Positions 9,124 to 19,972 of a DNA stretch of 64,000 bases are shown here, piece by piece; within the stretch, counting starts at the first letter, position 1; every line of letters starts with the position of its first letter. The position numbers and the translations under genes are program-made. The notes under the pieces were generated by a model that was given only the letters and a program-made list of their open reading frames with translations, was not told the DNA's origin and searched no databases. The DNA is taken from the NCBI GenBank assembly GCA_036346375.1, contig CM070520.1:18266852-18330851 (forward strand), given 5' to 3'. This DNA is from Guadua angustifolia. Its lineage: Eukaryota; Streptophyta; Magnoliopsida; Poales; Poaceae.

Positions 9124-11967
9124 ATGGCGAAACTCGGAAGAAGCACCATATTGCTGGTGAGGATGAAGGAGCTCGAGAGCCTGGGGCTGCTTGACCCGAC
9201 GATGTGGCGGTTGCCAGACGGTGAGGCCGAACCGCATCCCAGGGACGACGAGCTCGTCTGCACTGAGCACTATGCTCTCTTCGGCCTGCGGACACCGGAG
9301 AGCGACTTCATGGTGGCGATCCTTGCCCACTGTGAGATAGAGCTCATCAACCTGGTGCCCAATTCCATTCTTCTCCTTTCTATCTTCTCACATTTGTGCG
9401 AGGGGTTCCTTGGAATCCTTCCCACCCCCTCGCTATTCTTTTGTTTCTTCAACCTATTCCGCTCTGGGAAGGACCCCGTGGTCGGATGCCTTTACTTCCG
9501 GCTGCGGACGGGGATCCCATGGGCCTTCCACAAAATCCAATCCCGGGACTCCCTCGGTCCGTGGACCGAGCGGTGGTTTTACCTGAAGAAGGGCCGGACC
9601 GGGGCGCTGTCGTTCGACGGAACCCCGATCACCGGGAAGAAGGAGACCCTGGAGCCGGACGACCTGGAGGTCGACGAAGAGGCCATCGCCGCCAAACACA
9701 TCTGCGCCACGCGCGGCCTCACCGGGCAGGCGATCGCCTGCGACTTCCTGCGGAGTCGGGTTTTCCCCCTTCGGAAGAGGGAAAATCCGTTCTACGAGAT
9801 CACGGGACGCGACGACATGACCTGCGAGGGTACGTCTGGTGCGTATTCTTACCCTTGAGACTTGTTCGCATTCGTCCTTCGGGTCCTCTTGACAGTTCGC
9901 TTCCTTGCAGCGCCGAAGGAATCCTGGGTCGCCGCCAAGATGAATGAAATGTTCGGGAAAGGGGTGCACGACTATACCCTCGACGCCCCTATCCCAAAAA
10001 ACGTACTGCGCCGGAAGGCCGAGGTAGGCACTCCCAAGCCGTTCTTCAGTTTGCACACCATCGGCGCCTTTCCCTGATCGTTCGTTGTGCTCACAGGACC
10101 ACCAGGAGCTGCTTGACATGGCCAAGAGGTTGCTCCCGCTGCCCGGCGGGGGCAAGAGCAAGAAGGGGAAGAAGAAACCACCCCCGGGCAAGGCAGACGA
10201 CTGTGAGGCTAAGAAGCCCCAAGTTGAATGGGCCAACCGCGCAACGGTAAGGACTCCCATGGTCGAGCCCCCGAGCTTATGCTTGTGCTTCTTCATCTTC
10301 TGACATGCCTTTCTTGCAGCAGCTGAGCGTGGCGGCCGCTGCCAGGTCTTCGAGCCCTCCGGCGGCCCAAAGGTCCCAAGAGGGGGCCACTCGACCATGG
10401 GGGACTTAGAGCCACCGCGGGCTTTAAGGTCCCAGACCGGGGGGACCCGGAAGCGTAGCGCCCCTTCGACCTCGGGAGGTCAGGGTCTTCGCCAGCCTCC
10501 TGCGAAACGGAGACTTCCGACCCGGGTAGGTTTCATGCCCTTCATTTGCTCAGCCCTCCTTGTAACTTTTTAGCTTAGTAGTCGCTCTTAATCGCAGACC
10601 TTGAGCGTCCAAACTCAACTCCTGCCCGTATTGACAATGACTATTGTCCAGGGCGAGTCCGGGTCTGAAGTGGAAGAGGAGGGCGATTATGTGCTGGCGC
10701 CCCGCCGACCTTCAGGCCGGGGGCGCATTCCGTCGAGCCCCCAGAGCCAGGCTCCGGCCGGCGAGTTCGACCAAGGGCTCGACGAACCGAACGACGAAGA
10801 GGTCCTCCCCGCGACCAGCGAGGATTACGATACCGGCGAAGTAGACGCCGAAGGCGACGTCGACCCACCGGAGACTACCGAAGGAGACGGCGCCGGGGAT
10901 GCCCCCGTCACGACCATCGAGGTCGCTCCGACCGTGGCGGTCGGAACTCCCCAAGCCGCTGACCCTGAAGACGCCCCGACCGCGACAAGCACGGAGGACC
11001 GAGCTGCGGACCATCGCAGGACCATCGCAAGGGTTGGGGTTAAGGACCCCCAGCTGCGAGGAGCGAGGGCGAAGCCACCACCGGGGCTGAGCATGGGGGC
11101 GAATCGAGCCCCCTCGAGGAGGAAGCTCGAGACGCAGCTGCCCACGACAAAGCGCCTGAAGGCCACACCCCCGACGACCCAGCGGCCGTAGCAGATGACA
11201 CCGCCCTAGGAAAGTCGGGCAGCGGCTCCGCCGCGTACTCTCGTGCGATCTTCAAGAGTCGCCTTACCCAGGTACTTGAGTCTCCCCAGACCTTGGCTCG
11301 GACTTAGCCTTTTTCCTTCTTCTCTCTCTTTCTTCCGGCGAGTGCCGTGTTGACCCTTCGGGCCCTGCAGGCCATCGGCTCAGTCACCCAAGGGCTGCAA
11401 GGCCTTCAAACGCACGCCGACGCACTAATGGCCTTGCTCGACATGCTGGAGGACCGGGAGACGGCGCACTCCAAGCTCGTGGAGGATCTGCAAGCCGAGC
11501 GGGAGGAGGCCGCACAAAAAGCGGCAGAAGACTCTAGCGAGATCGCCAGCCTCCGCGGGGTGGTGGAGACGCTTGAGGTCACCCATAAGGCTGAGCTGGA
11601 GCAGGCCATCGCCTTGGAGAGGGACCACGCGTACAAAGCCATCGAAGACGAGCGCGCGAGGTCGGCCAGGGTGCTCGAGGCCGAGCGAGCCCAAGCCGAA
11701 GAACGAAGCAAGGCCGCTGTGGACTAGGCAGCCGTCTCGTCGAGGACCTCTCCCGAGCTCGAGTCCAAGGTGAAAGAGCTCGAGGAGAAGCTGGGTCAAG
11801 CAAGCAAGGTGGCCAAGAGCGCCTTGGCCCAGCTTCAAGAAGAGCGACGCCGCGCTGCCGAAGCCTCTACCGAAGCCCTCCGACTCCAGGGCAAGCTTTC
11901 AACCCTAAGGGCCAAGGTCGCCAAGCTCGAGCAGGAGAAGCTCGCGCGCGAAATGGCCGACCTGTAA
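9124..11967 (+). pseudogene. Antisense spliced gene of Tat element 1 (PF04195-like N-terminus, coiled-coil C-terminus)
   Basis: Plus strand, opposite to gag-pol. The start at 9124 gives MAKLGRSTILLV. Exon 1 (to 9829) holds NLVPNSILLLSIFSHLCEGF, LFRSGKDPVVGCLYFRLRTG and WTERWFYLKKG, the pattern of the Pfam family 'Putative gypsy type transposon' (PF04195, from memory). Introns with GT-AG borders fit at 9830-9910, 10024-10096, 10247-10319, 10526-10597 and about 11268-11342; the first three keep the frame exactly. The middle exons are lysine-rich (GGGKSKKGKKK) then acidic and low complexity. The last exon (11343-11967) is a long coiled coil (EDLQAEREEAAQ, KVAKLEQEKLAREMADL). Breaks: a stop or shift near 10390, a shift around 11080-11150 and TAG at 11725. 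Such extra genes are known in Tat elements; the function is unknown. Confidence 0.7.
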
Positions 11968-12569
11968 ATAGGGCTAGGATTTCTGTAAGCAAGACTTTTT
12001 GTCAAGCCAAAAAGGTTTAATGGAAAAACGTTATTTTGGCAAGAATAGTTCAATGTCTTGGTTTACTTGACCGAGAGATGTTTCCTAATCGTGCACTTAG
12101 CCTTTTCTGGCCATGGGATATCCTGTCCAGCCCCCGTTGGGCTCAAGGTCGAGCAACGCCGGCCTTGGGCGCAAGTGAGAAATCCTGCAAAGACCAAGAC
12201 CTGCAAGATCGAAAAAGGCCCACAGGGAGCATAACATGGTCGCACGAGGAAAAACTTAGGACCTAGAGTGAGGCTCTTGAGTCATGACAACGATTTGCGC
12301 TTTGCTCGTTGGACCCGGTCACAGGCATAGTTCGAACCCTGGTGCAAGGGGAGCATGGACGCGAAGAGGTTCGGCTTACAAGCAACTCGACCACTAGGGG
12401 TGAAGTGTAAGCCCCCAACACCTGGGCCAAGAGCAAGCGCGCTCATCCATAGGTCGGACTCAAAGAGGCCCCGAACTCGAGCTAACACAAAATATAGAAT
12501 GAGAAAGTGCGTAAAGACCAATCATAACAATTGAACAAAAGCTTTATTGAAATCTGAGGTAAAAAGGGG
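11968..12569. other. Spacer between the convergent antisense gene and pol
   Basis: About 600 bases between the stop of the plus-strand gene and the end of pol on the minus strand. It should hold both 3' untranslated regions. No third gene or clear hairpin was seen. Confidence 0.5.
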
Positions 12570-13213
12570 TTACACATAGAATTGTCGAAGCTGGTCTATA
12601 TTCCACGAGCTAGAGAGCTCTCTGCCATCAGGCAGCGCTAGCAGGTAAGCCCCGTGCGATCTGTTGAAATAACTCTATAGGGGCCCTCCCACCGCGGGGA
12701 TAACTTGTTGATGTTGGACGGAGTCTGAATCCGTCTCAGGGCTAAGTTCCCAACAAGGAGCTCCCTAGGTCATACCGACCGAGACGCATGTCTGTGAAGA
12801 GCTTGCAGGTAGTGCGCCGATCGTAGCAGTGCATGGCATCTTACTTCTTCCGCCAGGGTAAGGTCAAGAGACCGTTCTTGCTCAAGGTCGATCTGATCGA
12901 CCAAGCTGACCCTGGCGGAGCCCAGCGTGACCTCTGGAGGCAGAACGGCTTTGGTACCGAACACAAGCCGGAAGGGTGTGGACCCCGTCGCACGGCTGGT
13001 TATGGTTCGAATGGACCATAAGACGGTGGGAAGTTCGTCCACCCAGGTCTGGCCGTGTCGTTCGAGCTCATCTGATACTCGCTTTTTGACGCCTTGAACG
13101 ATTTGTCCGTTGGCGCGCTCCACTGCTCCATTGCTCTACGGATGGGCAACCGAAGCATAGCATACTTTGATGCCGATGTCTTCGCAGTACTCCTGGAACA
13201 GCTCCCTAGTAAA
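12570..13213 (-). pseudogene. Integrase C-terminal part, Tat element 1
   Basis: It continues the integrase after a stop at 13214. It contains NGAVERANGQIVQG, which carries the third catalytic acid (Glu) of the DDE triad, then TRATGSTPFRLVFGTKAV and, after further breaks, NKLSPRWEGPYRV and SWNIDQLRQFYV, the usual end of Tat Pol. The stop TAA at 12570 ends the polyprotein. In-frame stops occur at 13214 and just before SNGAVER (near 13140), and at 12770. No chromodomain is present, as expected for the Tat lineage. Confidence 0.85.
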
Positions 13214-15697
13214 TTATGTTCCATTGTCAGTGATGATTCTGCATGGAACCCCATACCTGGTGACCACGAATAGGCGGCAGAACTTGACAGCCGCGCGAGC
13301 CGTGATGGTCGAGACGGGTTCGGCTTCGATCCATTTGGTGAAGGTATCGATGGCGACGAACAGGAACTTCCTCCCTCCAGTCGCCTGCGGGAAGGGATCG
13401 ACGATGTCTAGCCCCCAGGTCGAGAAAGGCCAAGCGAGTGGGATGGTCTGGAGCGCGTAGGCAAGCTGATGCGACTTCCGAGCATGGAACTGGCAAGCTT
13501 TACAGGTGCGGACAATGTTGCGCACGTCCTGGAGTGCCGTGGGCCAGTAGAATCCCATGCGGAAAGCCTTCCCGACCATGGTCCTGAAAGAAGAGTGTGC
13601 CCCACACAGACCTGAATGAATGTCATGTAACAGGTACTTACCCTCCTCTGCGGTGATACACTTCGTCAGGATGCCGGAAACATTCCGGCGATAAAGCTTG
13701 CCGTCCACGAGTTTATACGAGCTCGCCCGGCGCTTGATCCTGCTCCTTTCCGCTGGCTTGGCCGGGAGCTCACCCGTCGCCAGGAAACGATGGATCGGCT
13801 CGGCCCACGAGGGAACACCTTCGATGAAGGCGACCGAGGCCCCTTGGTCGGAGATGGAGGGAGATGCTAGGGTTTCCAAGATCACATCATGAGGGACTTC
13901 GTCGTCAGACGACTCGAGCTTGGAGAGGAAATCTGCGTCGGAGTTGTCCTTCCACGCCACATGCGTGATCTCCAGGTTCTGGAACCACTTCTCCATCTTG
14001 CGCGCCTTGGCGAGGTACTTGGCCATTGAATCTTCTGAACACTGGTAGCCCTTGTTGAACTGGTTGATGACGAGCTGCGAATCGCCCTTGACGACCAACC
14101 GGCGAACACCCAGCGCCTTGCAAGCTCGGAGCCCCGCCAAAAGAGCCTCATACTCTGCTGCATTGTTTGTCGCTAGGAATCCGAAACGAACCACGTACCT
14201 TAGCCTGTCGCCCTGCGGGGTGAGAATGAGGATTCCAGCCCCCGAGCACTTGAAGGACTGTGAACCGTCGAAGTATAGGAACCAGGGCTTCTCCTCATCG
14301 ACATCGAGCTCGGGAGCCAGCTGCGAGGTCTGTTCAACCATGAAGTCGGCCAGCACCTGCGACTTAATGGCTGTGCGCGCCACGAACTGGAGGTCAAAAA
14401 CGGCCAGCTCCATGGCCCACTTGGCGATGCGTCCTCCAGCCTCTGGATTCCTCAAGATCTCCCCGAACGGGAAGTTGCTCGGGACGACCACAGAGTGAGC
14501 CTGGAAGTAGTGCCGAAGCTTGCGCGAAGCCATGAGGAGGGCATATAGGAGCTTCTGAACCTGAGGGTAGCGCTCTTTTGGCCCATGAAGGACCTCGCTA
14601 ACGTAGTAGATCGGGTGTTGCCGTGCGTCTCTCTCGGCTACCAGGACGGCGCTGATGGCCTGGGTGGTGGCTGCGAGATAGAGAAGCAACTTCTCGCTTG
14701 GCTGCGGGGTCGTAAGTAAGGGCGGGGTTGATAGATATACCTTCAATTCATCGAAAGACTGCTGAGCCTCGGGCGTCCACTCAAAACCCCCGTGCTTGCA
14801 CAAATCCTTGAAGAAAGGCAGCCCACGCTCGTCGAGCCTCGAGATGAATCGGCTGAGGGCGGCCATGCGTCCGGTGAGGCACTGCACCTGCTTTACCGAA
14901 CTCGAAGGAGCCATCTTTTCTATTGCCTCGATCTTCTCCGGGTTCGGGCCGACCCCCGAGCCCCCGATCATGTAGCCGAGCACCTTCCCAGAGGCGGTGC
15001 CAAACACGCACATCTCCGAATTGAGCTTGATCTTGTGCTTGTTCAGGTTGGTGAAGGTCTCCTCAAGATCTTGAACGTGGCTGGCTTCGGCAGAGCTCTT
15101 GACGATGATGTCGTCCACGTAGACCTCGAGGTTGCGACCGATCTGGGGCTCGAACGTCTTGGTCATCAGGCGCTGGAAGGTCGCGCCGGCGTTGCGGAGA
15201 CCAAACGACATGGTCGTGTAGCAGTAGGTCCCGAACGGCGTGATGAACGACGTCTTGCTTTCGTCGTCGACTGCCAGCTTGATCTGGTGGTACCCAGAAT
15301 AAGCGTCCAGGAAGCTCAGCAGCTTGTCATTCGCTGTGGAGTCGATGATCTGGTCGATGCGCGGGAGAGGGAAGTTGTCCTTCGGGCATGCCGAGTTCAA
15401 CCTTGTGTGATCCACGCACATCCTCCACTTCCCACCTTTCTTCAGCACGATGACGGGATTGGCCAGCCATTCGGAGTAATCGATCTCACAAATGAAACCG
15501 GCTTTCAACAGCTTGTCGAGATTCTCCTTGATTATTGCGACCTTCTCAGGAGAGAAGCGCCAGCTTCGCGCAAGACGGGCCAGATCGGGCCACACTGCGA
15601 TGCGTGCTCGACCACCTCCCTCGGGGCGCCAAGATGTCCGCCGCTCCCAGCTTAATATGTCTTTATTGGAGCGGAGGAAGGTGACGAGCCCGAGTTC
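13214..15697 (-). CDS. Pol of Tat element 1: RT, two RNase H regions, integrase N-terminal part
   Basis: A frame open from after the UAG at 15698; the longest ATG-started piece is 793 aa (15595 down to 13214). RT spans residues 40-240 with LDAYSGYHQI and the active site YVDD (159-162). The Ty3-type RNase H (300-400) is degenerate: LYLAATTQ lacks the catalytic Asp. A second, archaeal-type RNase H (438-560) keeps its acids in YFDGS, EYEAL, KGDSQL and DADFL. Integrase begins with an HHCC zinc finger (H660, H667, C698, C701) and has the first two DDE acids in LDIVDPF and ITDNGT. The frame stops right after the second. RT and RNase H make element DNA in cytoplasmic particles; integrase inserts it in the nucleus. 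RT looks intact; integrase is broken. Confidence 0.92.
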   Translation of the reverse strand, partial: ELGLVTFLRSNKDILSWERRTSWRPEGGGRARIAVWPDLARLARSWRFSPEKVAIIKENLDKLLKAGFICEIDYSEWLANPVIVLKKGGKWRMCVDHTRLNSACPKDNFPLPRIDQIIDSTANDKLLSFLDAYSGYHQIKLAVDDESKTSFITPFGTYCYTTMSFGLRNAGATFQRLMTKTFEPQIGRNLEVYVDDIIVKSSAEASHVQDLEETFTNLNKHKIKLNSEMCVFGTASGKVLGYMIGGSGVGPNPEKIEAIEKMAPSSSVKQVQCLTGRMAALSRFISRLDERGLPFFKDLCKHGGFEWTPEAQQSFDELKVYLSTPPLLTTPQPSEKLLLYLAATTQAISAVLVAERDARQHPIYYVSEVLHGPKERYPQVQKLLYALLMASRKLRHYFQAHSVVVPSNFPFGEILRNPEAGGRIAKWAMELAVFDLQFVARTAIKSQVLADFMVEQTSQLAPELDVDEEKPWFLYFDGSQSFKCSGAGILILTPQGDRLRYVVRFGFLATNNAAEYEALLAGLRACKALGVRRLVVKGDSQLVINQFNKGYQCSEDSMAKYLAKARKMEKWFQNLEITHVAWKDNSDADFLSKLESSDDEVPHDVILETLASPSISDQGASVAFIEGVPSWAEPIHRFLATGELPAKPAERSRIKRRASSYKLVDGKLYRRNVSGILTKCITAEEGKYLLHDIHSGLCGAHSSFRTMVGKAFRMGFYWPTALQDVRNIVRTCKACQFHARKSHQLAYALQTIPLAWPFSTWGLDIVDPFPQATGGRKFLFVAIDTFTKWIEAEPVSTITARAAVKFCRLFVVTRYGVPCRIITDNGT

Positions 15698-16408
15698 CTA
15701 TTTGGAACTCAGCTCGGCCGAGACATGGATGCACTTGGACAGGTCCCCCTCCTCGAACGGCACAGCCTTTGTAGCCCCACTGGGCTGGATGACCGTCTTC
15801 TGGCGGGCGACCTTCGCGGTCGCTTCGGGGCCCTGCTGAGGCAGCATGCCGGCGAGGGCCAAGGCCTGAGTCTCGCAGCCGTGCGCCGCCTTGAGGTCAC
15901 CCCGCACGGTGATGACGCCACCAGGTCCTAGGAGCTTCATGCAGCGGTGGCCGTAGTGGTTCGCCGCCATGAACTTGACCAATGCTGGGCGGCCAAGGAT
16001 GGCGTTGTAAGGAAGATCTCCTTCGACCACCTCGAAGGTGATCAGCTCGGTGCGGAAGTTGTCCGAGGAGCCGAAGGTGACGGGCAGGACCACCTATCCC
16101 AAGGGGGTGGTCGAAGTTCCGGGTACGATCCCAAAAAACGGAATCGCGATATTCTTGACCTTCGACCGGGGGATCTGCATCCGATCGAGTGCGCTAGCCA
16201 GCAACAAGTTGAGGGAGCTGCCCCCATCGACCATGACCCGCCCGACCAAGGTGTTACTAATGGTCGGGGTCACGACCAGGGCAGTCTTGAGATCTTTAGA
16301 CATACCTTGGGGGGCATCCTCTTGCGTAAAGGTGATCGTTGCCCCCGCCCACTTGCAGGGCTGGTCCGCGGGCTTCCCGGTGGTGGCCTTGTAGACCACG
16401 CGTGGCAT
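15698..16408 (-). pseudogene. Protease region, Tat element 1
   Basis: An aspartic protease with the active-site block VMVDGGSSLNLLLA near 16210-16230, then IPFFGIVPGTSTTPLG. A TAG at 16094 breaks it; the reading then continues in frame as VVLPVTFGSSDNF, YNAILGRPALVKFMA and ends with AELSSK before TAG at 15698. The 16094 stop fits a CAG-to-TAG change. The second stop (15698) lies at the protease/RT boundary, at the same site as in Tat element 2. The protease would cleave the Gag-Pol polyprotein. Confidence 0.8.
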
Positions 16409-18357
16409 CCTTGATCTCGCCTTTGGACCGACACGCCAAGAGCCACCAAGATGACGCCGATCCGTGGTCGCCTTTGTTGAACTCGTGTCGAGGTCGCCCT
16501 GGTCCTCTCCGGTGTTAACCCTATCGGGCTAATCTCCCTCCTTCGGGAGCACAGGCATCTCCCCACGCCCGTCATAGAAAGCCTCCAGCTTGGCCTGCCA
16601 GGCCCTGCAGCCTCGCAGGTCGTGGCCCGGAGCCCTGTGGAACAGATAGAACTTGGCTTCGTCAAACCGAGGTCGCCCCTCGGGACCCTGCGAGCGGCCG
16701 TCCGTTTGCCGCGACCCAGACCGGCGATCCTCCTGCCGAGGTCGATGCAGCGCCTGCTGAGGTCGAGGTCAATTGCGTTGGGAGCGGGTCCCTCCTGGGC
16801 CGAATCTCGCACCTCCATGACCTCTCGGTGACCGTCCGCCGAAACAGTCACCCGAGGTCGGCCACCATCGCGCTTGCGGTCCCTCTTTCGTTTCTTGGCG
16901 GCCGAGCCCTGGTCGGTACTCTTAGCGCCTGAAGGGCCAACTTCACCCGAGTTGACGCCGAGCTTACCTTGGTCATAATCGCGCTTCAACGGACCGCATC
17001 GTCCGCATCCACGTAGCGCTCTGCCATGCGAAAGAGCTTGCCGACGGTGAGCTTCGTTGTAATCTTCAGGTCTTCGGTGAGGCGCCGGTCACGGACGCCG
17101 AACTTGAAGGCCTTGATCACGGCCTCGTTAGACACACTAGGGATCAGATTCCTAGTGCGGATGAACCGTCGAACGAAGTCGCGGAGGGGTTCGTTCTTAC
17201 CCTGGATAACTCGGTCCAGGTCTTTCTCTCTACCGGGCCGCTCGTAGCAGCTCTGGAAGTTTGAGCGGAGGGCGCTCTGAATTTGGCGCCACGAGCGAAA
17301 AGTGCTAGGCTTCTGGTTAAAGAGCCAAGTGCGGGCGGCACCATCCAAGACGGTAGGGAGGTAGTTGGCCATTACGTACTCGTCGCCTCCCGCGGCCAGG
17401 ATGGCAGTGGTGTAGATCGAAAGGAATTCATCAGGGTTCTTCATCCCGTCGAACCGCTTGATCAATGCGGGCTTGAAGCGAGCCGGCCATCGCACCCGCC
17501 GAAGGTAGTCAGAGTACGCTGCGCAGCCGTATGCTGGTACAGGGGCTGGGAAGGTCCTTGCTGCTGCTAGAGTTGGATTCCCGATCGCTTTGGCGTCCCG
17601 CCCTGTGACCTCGACGGCCGAGGCGATGGGCCCGAGCATCACCCGGGAGGTACTGTAGGCGCTCGTGGACCCGTTGGCGCCTTGGTGGGACGCCAGGAGA
17701 AAGGCCTAACGTGCCGCTGCTGGAGCAAGAGTCACTATACGCCGGTTGTCGCCGTACCCCGTCCGGAGTCACACTCGGGGAGCGACGGCGAGGCGGTGTC
17801 GGATGAGTCTCGAGATCGCCGGCCAAGGAGACCGGCGGGCGTTACGCTGCGCAAGGAGCTGCCATCGCTCCTCAACCACCGGACCCGAAGGGGCCTGCAT
17901 CGCGGATTCAACACAGCCGGTAGCCGCTTTGTCGAGCTTCGTCGCGAGCTTCGGCGAAACAGACCGACGCCGGACGCGGATCGATCATGACTTCGTCGCG
18001 ATCGCGACGGAGGCGCCGCCGAGTGGGGAGTTTGGAGCGTCCCAAAGACGTTCCAATCCTCTCAAGCTCCTCTCGCCGGAGGGCGGTTATGGCCTGGTTG
18101 ATGGCAACCTGGGCCATCCGGCGAGCATCTTCAGGGGTTTTCGGGCTGCGCTCCCCCTCCTCGACGTCCACATCATGGTTAGCGGCCATGAGTACGAATC
18201 GATTTCGCAGTGGCGGAGAGGGGGAGAATAGGGACGTGGAACTTCCATGCTCGGGGGCCGTATTCGAACCCGAGCTCGCAGAATGCGCTGCTGCAGAGGG
18301 CGCCATACCTAAAAAATCTGGGACTTCTTCCGGTTGAACGAAGCTCTCGAGCCCCAC
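16409..18357 (-). pseudogene. Gag of Tat element 1, frameshifted
   Basis: The best-preserved part is 16986-17642 (218 aa), a retrotransposon Gag (PF03732-type) core with EFLSIYTTAILAAGGDEYVM, ARTWLFNQKPSTFRSW and RDFVRRFIRTRNLIP. Upstream, 17908-18357 encodes a plausible N-terminal part (MGLESFVQPEEVPDFLGM...) in another frame. Downstream, basic segments (KKRKRDRKRDGGRPR) lie in a further frame up to the protease. At least two frameshifts are therefore needed to link the parts. Gag forms the particle and binds RNA; no intact CCHC knuckle was found. Confidence 0.8.
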
Positions 18358-18368
18358 GGTGGGCGCTA
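18348..18368 (-). other. Primer binding site, tRNA-Lys type
   Basis: Plus-strand cgagccccacggtgggcg followed by cta matches the 3' end of plant tRNA-Lys including its CCA (one mismatch in CCA). It lies two bases inside the 5' LTR boundary at 18371. Minus-strand orientation therefore fits gag-pol. It is a 21-base priming site, not a tRNA gene. Confidence 0.8.
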
Positions 18369-18370
18369 GC

Positions 18371-18993
18371 TATCGACGATCGGGATCGCCTGACCGCAAA
18401 AGTGAAAAGGGGATCGGTGTGAACGGGGGACCCAGGAAGCGCTTCGCTCAACAATGGTGTGGACGTAGGTCGATGCGTGGCATCAGCGAGCGGGGGACAG
18501 CAGATTATACTGGTTCGAGCCCCCACGAGGGTAACAGCTCTACGTCCAGTCTTCTCCGGAGGCGGAGGAATTCACTAATTGTCAGTACAAAGGGTGGATT
18601 ACAGCTCGAGCTTGAGTACTGCTATGCGTTCGTTCTAAGGCTAGTCGTTGATGTCCCCCGCCGCTCGCTTGAAGACTTTATACCCTCCTAGCCGCTGCGA
18701 AAATTGCCAGAGAGATTCCCGGAGACATGCAAGGCGTGCATTGAAGACACGCTGCAACCGTCGCGGATCTGGCGCCCACGTCTGCCTTGACTCCGATAAC
18801 TTAGGTCTTGGTAACCGCTGTAACGCCTCCTCGAGCCAAGGTCGAGGTCGTCGCGGTGACGGATCCCTACCGCCCGAGCTTGAGGTCGTCTTGTATGCGG
18901 CTTAGGTCTTGGTCGAGGCCCTCGCCGCATTGTCCCGAGCTGGGCACCCTGTTGACCGTGTGCTGACTTGTTAGATTTTATCAGTCCCCGACA
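18371..18993 (-). repeat. 5' LTR of Tat element 1
   Basis: 623 bp, plus-strand ends TATCG...CCCCGACA; the outer ends TGTCG/CGACA of the pair are inverted repeats. The TG at the internal end has changed to TA. It is shorter than the other LTR through several small deletions. A minus-strand TATA motif (GGGTATAAAG) lies at 18677-18686 and would drive gag-pol transcription. Confidence 0.92.
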
Positions 18994-18998
18994 GATGA
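18994..18998. other. Target-site duplication GATGA, right copy
   Basis: gatga directly follows the 5' LTR and equals 8048-8052. Confidence 0.9.
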
Positions 18999-19345
18999 TT
19001 TCAGATTTATATAAATATTTCCAGATTTTATTCTTTAAAGGATTTCAGGTTTTGCATTTTGAAGTTAGGGAAAACAATTAACATAAAGATTTCTTAAGAA
19101 CAAAAATTCAAGAAAAAATCAAAAAATGGAAATTCAAAATAAGATTGTATTTTAAATTCATTTTTATTTTTTACTTTGGATAAAAATTAAATATTGCAAC
19201 TTTACTTTTCTTAAGACTAAAATTCAAGAAAATGAGAGAAAAGGCATTATTTTAGATTAAAAACTTGGTTTGAATTACAAAAATTTTTAAATTCCATTTT
19301 TAAATTTTTATTTTTTCTTATTTTTAAAATTTTCAAGATATTACA
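18999..19345. repeat. Long-LTR relic, right part
   Basis: AT-rich continuation of the LTR interrupted at 8053. It ends in TTTTCAAGATATTACA at 19345 and resembles 1020-1317. Confidence 0.5.
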
Positions 19346-19972
19346 AATATTTAGTAAGGAAATTCAATGAGTGAACAGGTATAGATTTTATAAAATAAAA
19401 TAAAATAAAAATTAAAACACTGGGATCGATATGATCAAAAGGGAGTGCTTGCCTTGCTGATTGTTGTTTACGACAAAGTCAAGGTTTTTTATTGGATATA
19501 TTGGTTTGCCATCATATGTACTTAAGGCCTCTGTTGAAGACTATTTATGTATGTTCACAATTTAGTCAGGAAAATATATCGATGTGAATAGTTTTTTATT
19601 CATATATGGTATATTAACTTGTGTAAAACTTTGTGGTAGATTAACTTTTATAAAACTTAATATCTTCAACCATTCCAATCACTAATTTCTAAATATCAAA
19701 ATTTTCATAATAAGACTTAAAGAGATGAATAGATTACTCTATTTTATGAGTTTTATCATAAAAAAGACATCCATCAGGTTCAACTTGTTTTGACAACCTA
19801 CTACAAGATTTCAAAGAAAAGTATATCATATCAATGTATTGCATCTATGAGAATAAATGTTTATGGATTCTAAGATAAAATCCAATTCCATTACAATTTG
19901 TCTTGAATATTTTCATGTTCTAATTTATCTTTCACTTCATCCTTATCCCTGAATAAGAATACCATAGTCAAC
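19346..19972. other. AT-rich intergenic DNA
   Basis: No gene seen. There is a short (taaaa)n stretch near 19390. The phrase around 19435-19465 (gatcaaaagggagtgcttgcc) resembles one inside the solo LTR near 56845, so a further LTR fragment is possible. Confidence 0.4.

Larger units (their letters stand above)
8053..18993 (-). mobile_element. Complete Ty3/gypsy LTR retrotransposon, Tat lineage
   Basis: A 10.9-kb element oriented on the minus strand. It has LTRs at 8053-8698 (3' LTR) and 18371-18993 (5' LTR), a perfect 5-bp target duplication (gatga), a tRNA-Lys-type primer site beside the right LTR and a G-rich tract beside the left LTR. Minus-strand order is gag, protease, RT, degenerate RNase H, archaeal-type RNase H, integrase. 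The archaeal-type RNase H and the extra gene between integrase and 3' LTR place it in the Tat lineage (established for that lineage). Several nonsense and frameshift breaks in gag, protease and integrase make it non-autonomous. It sits inside an older LTR relic (6481-19345). Confidence 0.9.

Noticed and set aside
9454..10398. 314-codon minus-strand frame
   Set aside because: It is opposite the PF04195-like exons and introns of the plus-strand gene and shows no domain.
14792..15655. 287-codon plus-strand frame
   Set aside because: It lies exactly opposite the conserved RT region; it is a shadow of GC-rich coding DNA with no known motif.
18348..18368. tRNA-Lys gene
   Set aside because: Only the 3' 21 bases match and they lie two bases from an LTR, so it is a primer binding site.
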